A DNA stretch of 10,846 bases. Origin: Smithella sp. UBA2180 (lineage in GTDB: Bacteria > Desulfobacterota > Syntrophia > Syntrophales > Smithellaceae). A program made the translations under genes and the position numbers. The stretch lies in NCBI GenBank assembly GCA_002327415.1, contig DCVU01000183.1, positions 1-10,846 of the forward strand, read 5' to 3'. Of the stretch, positions 6,827 through 10,846 are shown one piece after another. The notes below the pieces were generated by a model. It worked only from the letters and a program-made list of their open reading frames with translations, was not told the DNA's origin and searched no databases. The first letter of the stretch is position 1; every line of letters begins with the position of its first letter.

Positions 6827-8029
6827 TTACAATTTTTTGATAATATCTCTTTCGTCAGGAGCCTGATCATCTAAAATAGGCGCTTCCAGTAAATGACCGG
6901 GCAGGAAAAATTTATTAGCTATCAGAGTCGGTATCACGGCGCTGGCAATAACCGCGCCGACGATGAGAGAATACTGAGCCTGTGAAATGATATTATGGGA
7001 CAATCCGAATAGTGCGGAAATGGTTCCAAACGTCAAACCTGTAGACATGAGCAAGGTGTAATACCATTTTTCTTTTGGATCATCTCTGAAATTATGAATG
7101 GCCGGATACAACCCGAATATTTTCGAAATAACTTTTCCGGTAAAAAGTAAAAGAAAAATAAAGGGCGCTGCAAGCAGTGCCGGTATGGAAACAAGAGCCC
7201 CGGCTCTGAGAAAATATAAAGGTGTTAAAAAGCCCACGGTCAACGTCCTTAATCTTCGGACAAAATGACCGTCTTTTTCCATTGTCCTTGCTAAGACCAT
7301 TCCGATTATATATGCGGGTAAAACCGGTTCGCTGCCCGACCATAAAGCCAGAACGCCCATCAGCAATAATATGAAAATTATCCATTTCGCCCTGATGGCT
7401 GCTGTTTTATATGCAAAGCGTTTGATGATGAAATCAGTCATGGGGCGCAGGAAAAGAATCATAATGATTGTTGCACCGATAAATATAACAGTTTTGTATG
7501 TAAAAGGAGCGAAGATCAATCCCAGTGCGATAACCGTTCCAAGGTCATTGATGAAACAGGCTCCCAGTACACCTTTGCCGAATTCTGTTTTATTGAATCC
7601 ATATTCAAGCATTACGGAGTAAACTACAGCCATTGATGTTGTAGAAAGAGCTATGCCGCAAAGAAGGCTTGCCTGCAAATTCCATCCAATCAGATAATAA
7701 GCAATTAGTGAACAGCCGATGAATGGAGCGAAAAATCCTATTAATCCGATTACAGAAACTTCTTTTATCTTGGATTTCATAGCGTCGGGATTTAATTCCG
7801 CACCAGCTAGAAATGTGAGCAAGATAGCCCCAATACCTGTACAAAATTTTAACCAGTCGGCATTCAAGGAAAGTTTATCTGTGAAGTTAAGATTGAAAGC
7901 TGCGTATCCGATAACCGCGCCAACCATGATTTCCATCAAGGCGATTGATATTTTTAGACGATTGGCGAGAATGGTTGATAAAACGGCAGCGAAGAACCAG
8001 AAAGACGCAAGTAAATAGATGCTTTCCAT
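6827..8029 (-). CDS. CPA2-type cation:proton antiporter under a fluoride riboswitch
   Basis: This 400-residue integral membrane protein has about 11-13 hydrophobic segments along its whole length and no signal peptide. Family marks include FLAGAELNP (73-81), ALSTTSMAVVY (127-137) and FINDLGT (159-165), whose N161-D162 pair is the ion-binding site of CPA antiporters. ND, in place of DD, is usually linked to electroneutral exchange. No C-terminal RCK/TrkA-N domain follows; only a short polar tail (about 380-400) is present, so it is not a full Kef potassium channel-type protein. The start ATG has CAGGAG 7 bases upstream. That ribosome site is part of a hairpin with the end of a fluoride aptamer, so the protein is probably made when fluoride accumulates. 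Antiporters are among the genes known to follow crcB-motif RNAs. Whether it moves fluoride, or moves Na+/H+ to counter HF entry, cannot be read from sequence. Confidence 0.85.
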   Translation of the reverse strand: MESIYLLASFWFFAAVLSTILANRLKISIALMEIMVGAVIGYAAFNLNFTDKLSLNADWLKFCTGIGAILLTFLAGAELNPDAMKSKIKEVSVIGLIGFFAPFIGCSLIAYYLIGWNLQASLLCGIALSTTSMAVVYSVMLEYGFNKTEFGKGVLGACFINDLGTVIALGLIFAPFTYKTVIFIGATIIMILFLRPMTDFIIKRFAYKTAAIRAKWIIFILLLMGVLALWSGSEPVLPAYIIGMVLARTMEKDGHFVRRLRTLTVGFLTPLYFLRAGALVSIPALLAAPFIFLLLFTGKVISKIFGLYPAIHNFRDDPKEKWYYTLLMSTGLTFGTISALFGLSHNIISQAQYSLIVGAVIASAVIPTLIANKFFLPGHLLEAPILDDQAPDERDIIKKL

Positions 8030-8035
8030 TTAATA

Positions 8036-8062
8036 ACTCCTGTAGTTGAATTTTGCAGGAGT
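8036..8062 (-). promoter_or_regulatory. Expression platform: hairpin that hides the antiporter ribosome binding site
   Basis: On the minus strand, ACTCCTG (8062-8056) pairs perfectly with CAGGAGT (8042-8036) across a 13-base loop. The second arm is the Shine-Dalgarno sequence, 7 bases before the ATG at 8029. The first arm is also the 3' pseudoknot strand of the fluoride aptamer, so the two pairings exclude each other. The expected logic is OFF without fluoride and ON with it, at the level of translation. No T-run follows, so transcription termination is unlikely. Confidence 0.8.
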
Positions 8063-8103
8063 CATCAGCAGCTAAGGCGGTTAAAGGCGAACTCCATCAC
8101 CTG
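8055..8103 (-). promoter_or_regulatory. Fluoride riboswitch (crcB motif) aptamer
   Basis: Read on the minus strand, GGTGATGGAGTTCGCC is followed by TTTAACCGCC and GCTGATGACTCCTGC, which are the conserved blocks of the crcB/fluoride aptamer. Stem P1 is AGGTG with CGCCT (one G-U pair) closing the loop ATGGAGTT. The loop bases GGAGT (8095-8091) pair with ACTCC (8062-8058) to form the characteristic pseudoknot. The internal hairpin between AACC and GCTGATG is short and weak by eye. It lies 26 bases upstream of the antiporter start codon on the same strand. Confidence 0.93.
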
Positions 8104-8108
8104 TTTAT

Positions 8109-8138
8109 TTCGTATCAAATGCTGGATGAGCCTGTCAA
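8109..8138 (-). promoter_or_regulatory. Candidate sigma70-type promoter for the antiporter transcript
   Basis: On the minus strand there is a perfect -35 box TTGACA (8138-8133), then an 18-base spacer and a weak -10 box TACGAA (8114-8109, 3 of 6). The predicted start is near 8102, at the first bases of the fluoride aptamer, as expected for a riboswitch leader. It lies downstream of the terminator that follows the MFS gene, so the antiporter forms its own unit. Confidence 0.55.
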
Positions 8139-8221
8139 GAATTTTTAATAAGCTGTAATAATATAGGAATTCTTTTGGTGATCTATCTGTTATTGATTGC
8201 TTGAAAATACTAGCGAAATTA

Positions 8222-8258
8222 AAAAGCTCCTTCAGCTTTTTAACCTGAAGGAGCTTTT
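8222..8258 (-). terminator. Strong intrinsic terminator after the MFS gene
   Basis: AAAAGCTCCTTCAG (8222-8235) and CTGAAGGAGCTTTT (8245-8258) form a perfect 14-bp stem with a 9-base loop. On the minus strand the stem ends in a T-run, and it starts 23 bases after the MFS stop codon. The A/T flanks are near symmetric, so it could work in both directions, but no plus-strand gene ends here. Confidence 0.9.
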
Positions 8259-8281
8259 GTTTTGGATAAGCAAAAAATGGT

Positions 8282-9565
8282 TTACTTAGCTTTTTTCCCT
8301 TGTGCTGCTTTGAAAACTATCGCAAGGCATAAGCCAACTGTAAGAAGTCCTGCTGCGATATAGAGGGACTGCGCCTTGTACGCGGAGAATACCAATGGTC
8401 CTGCAATACCTGCGCAGGCCCAGGCCGTGAGCATGAAGCCATAGACCTTGCCGATGTAGCCCGGTCCGAAGTTATCAGCCGCGAACGCCGGCATAGTGGC
8501 GAAACCGCCACCGTAGCAGGCAAGCAGGTAGCAGCCGGCGATCATAAAGATGTAGTAGTTGCTCAGGATACCCAGTGCTACCAGAACGTAGATGATTGCC
8601 TGAGAGGCGAACATAATGGCGAAAACAGCCTTACGGCCTATGGTGTCGGATACGCGTGCCCAGAATAGACGTCCCAGACCGTTGAATATGGCAGTAACGG
8701 ATACCACCGTGCCGCCAGCCACGGCTAGAGCCTTGATTAACATTTCCGGGTTAGCCAGAGTTTTTGCATCGACGAGAGGTTTGAAATATTCCTGCGCCAG
8801 AGGGGAAAGCTGCGAAATTAGGCCCAAACCGGCAGAGACATTCAGGAAAAGCATGCCCCAGAGCATCCACCACTGAGGAGTTTTTACGGCTTCGCCGAAA
8901 GTGAAAGAATCAGCCGCGGAAACAGTGGAAGCGGAGGGTTTAAAACCGGCAGGGAGCCATCCCTTAGGCGGGTTCTTGAAGAGCTGAGCCGCACCAACAA
9001 CCAAAACCAGGAATATCACGCCCCAGATATAGAATGTCTGTGCCACGCCGGAAGCTGTCAAGCCGCCTTTATAGGCAATGATCATCGCCGGAGCGATCTT
9101 GCCCATGAAGAAAGCGCCGAAACCAAAACCCATAACCGCCAAACCAGTGACCAAACCGCGTTTATCCGGGAACCAGCGAATCAGTGTGGCAATAGGAGTT
9201 ACGTAGCAGAAACCGTTGCCAAGACCGCCGATAATACCGTAAGAAAGGTAAAGTAGCGTGAGGTTGCCAACCTGATCCGACAGACCGGAAAGCAACGTGG
9301 CGGCGCCGAAAAGAATACCGCCGATAGTGGCCACAAATTTGGGACCTTTTTTATCTACCAGAGTGCCGCCGAAAGCCGCGGCGCAACCGACGGTGAACAT
9401 GAAGATCATGAAGGTTAACTGTGTCGGAGTTTCCGCCCAACCATGCGCGCCCATAAGGGGCTTCTTAAAAACTGACCAAGCGTACACAGTTCCCAAACAC
9501 AACTGCATTACGATTGCCGCGCCGGCAATCAACCACCGTTTACTTTCTAAATTTTCATTTGCCAT
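8282..9565 (-). CDS. MFS transporter, oxalate/formate antiporter (OFA) family
   Basis: This 427-residue inner-membrane carrier has about 12 hydrophobic helices in two halves separated by a polar loop around 195-228. The N-terminal part has YAWSVFKKP (28-36), common in OFA proteins, and the cytoplasmic loop GGTLVDKKGPK (66-76). The stretch GNGFCYVTPIATLIRWFPDK (116-135), followed by RGLVTGLAVMGFGFGA (136-151), is the most telling OFA/OxlT-like block. The second half carries the matching MFS loop GRLFWARVSDTIGRK (298-312). OFA members exchange small carboxylates such as oxalate/formate; others take up pyruvate, lactate or similar acids. The substrate here cannot be assigned. The start is well set: AGGGAGGGG lies just upstream of the ATG. 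It is a single-gene unit with its own promoter and a strong terminator. By eye its GC is higher and its codons more regular than in its neighbours, which could reflect high expression. Confidence 0.88.
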   Translation of the reverse strand: MANENLESKRWLIAGAAIVMQLCLGTVYAWSVFKKPLMGAHGWAETPTQLTFMIFMFTVGCAAAFGGTLVDKKGPKFVATIGGILFGAATLLSGLSDQVGNLTLLYLSYGIIGGLGNGFCYVTPIATLIRWFPDKRGLVTGLAVMGFGFGAFFMGKIAPAMIIAYKGGLTASGVAQTFYIWGVIFLVLVVGAAQLFKNPPKGWLPAGFKPSASTVSAADSFTFGEAVKTPQWWMLWGMLFLNVSAGLGLISQLSPLAQEYFKPLVDAKTLANPEMLIKALAVAGGTVVSVTAIFNGLGRLFWARVSDTIGRKAVFAIMFASQAIIYVLVALGILSNYYIFMIAGCYLLACYGGGFATMPAFAADNFGPGYIGKVYGFMLTAWACAGIAGPLVFSAYKAQSLYIAAGLLTVGLCLAIVFKAAQGKKAK

Positions 9566-9642
9566 CTTTCCCCTCCCTTTTTTCAGTCTAAAAAGATCCG
9601 TTGCAAATACTTTTGGTCAATTTAAGACTTTGAATTATATTT

Positions 9643-9658
9643 TAAGGCTCATGCCTTA
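9643..9658. promoter_or_regulatory. Dyad overlapping the MFS -10 box and start site (candidate operator)
   Basis: TAAGGC (9643-9648) and GCCTTA (9653-9658) form a perfect 6-bp dyad around TCAT. It overlaps the -10 hexamer and the predicted transcription start of the MFS gene, a position typical of repressor sites. No regulator gene is in the window, and short dyads arise by chance. Confidence 0.4.
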
Positions 9659-9683
9659 TAGCCATAACCAATCGTTTTGTCAA
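9655..9683 (-). promoter_or_regulatory. Sigma70-type promoter for the MFS transporter gene
   Basis: On the minus strand, TTGACA (9683-9678) and TATAAG (9660-9655) are separated by an ideal 17-base spacer. The predicted start is near 9648, giving a leader of about 83 bases before the ATG at 9565. I recognise no riboswitch in that leader. Confidence 0.75.
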
Positions 9684-9752
9684 ACATAAATGTATAGTTT
9701 ATTTCGATTTTTTTTAATGACCGCAAGTCATAAATAACTTCGATAACTTATG

Positions 9753-9780
9753 TTGTCAAATGGTTAAATAGTGTTATATT
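9753..9780 (+). promoter_or_regulatory. Sigma70-type promoter for the radical SAM gene
   Basis: TTGTCA (9753-9758, 5 of 6) and TATATT (9775-9780, 5 of 6) have a 16-base spacer. The expected start is near 9787, about 28 bases before the ATG. Two copies of ATAACTT (9734-9740 and 9743-9749) sit directly upstream of the -35 box, 9 bases apart, and might be an activator or repressor half-site pair. Confidence 0.6.
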
Positions 9781-9814
9781 ATTTTACAAGTTTATCTTAA
9801 AAGAAGGAGTAAGT

Positions 9815-10846
9815 ATGGCTTTGACAGCGGGAAAAGGCTCTTATAGAAATAACGTTGAAAAAATCAGCAAATTATCTTTTGCCGTAGGTGTATATCGTCC
9901 GCCCAGTGAAGGGGGCAGTGGTTCACTTTTATTGCGGGTTACGGAAAATTGCCCCTGGAATAAATGCACATTTTGCGAAATGTACAAAGGGCATTCCTTT
10001 GTTTATCGTTCAGTTGATGATATTAAAACCGATATCGATACGGTAAAGGTTATAGTTGATGAAATACAGGAAGTTGCAAGAAAGGTTGGGCAGGAAGGCC
10101 GGATTAACAGAGATGTTCTGCACGCACTCTTGGGCGTCAATCCGTATCTTAATGAGAATTATTGTTTTTCCACAGTATTCAACTGGCTTTATTCAGGAGG
10201 GCAAACTGCTTTTCTTCAAGATGCCGACAGCATGATCATGAGGCCTGCCGAACTTGTCGAAGTGCTGAAGCATTTGCGCAAGACGCTTCCTACCCTGACC
10301 CGAGTAACCTCCTATACCCGTTCGAAAACGCTGTCGCAAAGAAAGCTTGAAGATTTGAAAGTTATTCGCGAGGCGGGTCTTGATCGCGTTCACGTAGGTC
10401 TGGAAACAGGGGATGATGAAGTACTGAAAATTATCCGCAAAGGCGTGACCAGTGCCGAACAGATAGAAGGTGGTAAAAAAGCGATGGCGGCTGGTTTTCA
10501 ACTTTCCGAATACTGGATGCCTGATATAGGCGGCAGAGAACGCTGGCGTCAGCACGCGGAAAATACAGCGCGGGTTTTAAACGAAATCAATCCGCACTAT
10601 ATTCGGTCCCGTCCTTTTGTACCCCGGCAGGGAACTGAGATTTTTGATGATTATGAACAGGGAAGGTTGCATATTTCCTCACCCCATGAACGGCTTCAAG
10701 AACTTCAAGTAATGATTGAAGGGTTGAATGTAACTTCCAGAATTTGCTTCGATCATAACATGAATACATGGGCCAACCGGCAAAGCGGGCTTCTCTTTCA
10801 TCAGGATTATGAAGGATATAAATTTCCGGAAGAAAAATCTCTGGTG
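9815..10846 (+). CDS. Radical SAM enzyme with CX4CX2C cluster motif, 3' end beyond window
   Basis: The frame is open for 344 codons from ATG 9815 to the window edge, so the C-terminus is missing. AAGGAG lies 5 bases before the start. TENCPWNKCTFCEMYKG contains C46-x4-C51-x2-C54, the ligands for a [4Fe-4S] cluster that cleaves S-adenosylmethionine. The canonical motif is CX3CX2C; the wider first gap occurs in a known group of uncharacterised radical SAM proteins with GCxxNxCxFC. Other core marks are GGQTAFLQDADS (128-139) at strand 2, TSYTRSKTL (165-173), and HVGLETGDDEVLKIIRKG (193-210), the Elp3/MiaB-like block. A segment of roughly 45 residues (about 80-127), mostly helical by eye, lies between the cluster loop and strand 2 and looks longer than usual. 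No N-terminal B12-binding domain is present. The substrate is unknown; the gene is divergent from the MFS gene. Confidence 0.85.
   Translation, partial: MALTAGKGSYRNNVEKISKLSFAVGVYRPPSEGGSGSLLLRVTENCPWNKCTFCEMYKGHSFVYRSVDDIKTDIDTVKVIVDEIQEVARKVGQEGRINRDVLHALLGVNPYLNENYCFSTVFNWLYSGGQTAFLQDADSMIMRPAELVEVLKHLRKTLPTLTRVTSYTRSKTLSQRKLEDLKVIREAGLDRVHVGLETGDDEVLKIIRKGVTSAEQIEGGKKAMAAGFQLSEYWMPDIGGRERWRQHAENTARVLNEINPHYIRSRPFVPRQGTEIFDDYEQGRLHISSPHERLQELQVMIEGLNVTSRICFDHNMNTWANRQSGLLFHQDYEGYKFPEEKSLV

Noticed and set aside
9717..9731. Small dyad TGAC-CGCAA-GTCA between the two divergent promoters.
   Set aside because: The 4-5 bp stem is within chance expectation and has no clear position relative to either promoter.
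9733..9750. ATAACTTCG followed by ATAACTTATG resembles half of a loxP site.
   Set aside because: There is no inverted second arm or 8-bp spacer, and the match is limited to about 9 bases in AT-rich DNA.
10193..10555. Minus-strand open frame of 120 codons inside the radical SAM gene.
   Set aside because: The plus-strand frame encodes recognisable radical SAM core motifs through this region; the antisense frame has no family signature.

Overview
The window looks like a chromosomal segment of a Gram-negative bacterium of moderate GC content. AddAB recombination nuclease genes, an oxalate/formate-type MFS carrier, a DUF2845 exported protein and a radical SAM enzyme with an unusual cysteine motif would suit an anaerobic deltaproteobacterium (Desulfobacterota, perhaps a Syntrophus/Smithella relative). 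That placement is inference; no marker gene is present to prove it.

Layout. Positions 1-137 are the right end of an IS256-family insertion sequence: the last 33 codons of its transposase, then a terminal repeat. On the minus strand, 177-1487 holds two genes almost touching: a MidA-like SAM methyltransferase followed by a small secreted cysteine-rich DUF2845 protein. A 158-base divergent spacer (1488-1645) carries a long imperfect palindrome and a second small hairpin. On the plus strand, 1646-6816 holds addB and addA with overlapping stop and start codons. Together they encode a two-nuclease, one-motor helicase for double-strand-break end processing and degradation of foreign linear DNA. Both subunits are shorter than the classical ones.

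Convergent to addA is a minus-strand CPA2-type cation/proton antiporter gene (6827-8029). Its leader is the most informative non-coding element here: a fluoride (crcB) riboswitch aptamer at 8055-8103. Its pseudoknot strand ACTCC can alternatively pair with the Shine-Dalgarno sequence of the antiporter. The gene is therefore probably switched on translationally by fluoride, which gives the antiporter a likely role in fluoride resistance. A strong intrinsic terminator (8222-8258) separates this unit from the upstream minus-strand OFA-family MFS transporter gene (8282-9565), which has its own good sigma70-like promoter overlapped by a dyad. Divergent from it, a radical SAM gene starts at 9815 with its own promoter and runs off the right edge.

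I see no new defence or mobile system. The parts most worth following up are the riboswitch-antiporter unit, the compact AddAB pair, the intergenic palindrome and the MidA-like/DUF2845 gene pair. No stretch over 300 bases lacks a gene.
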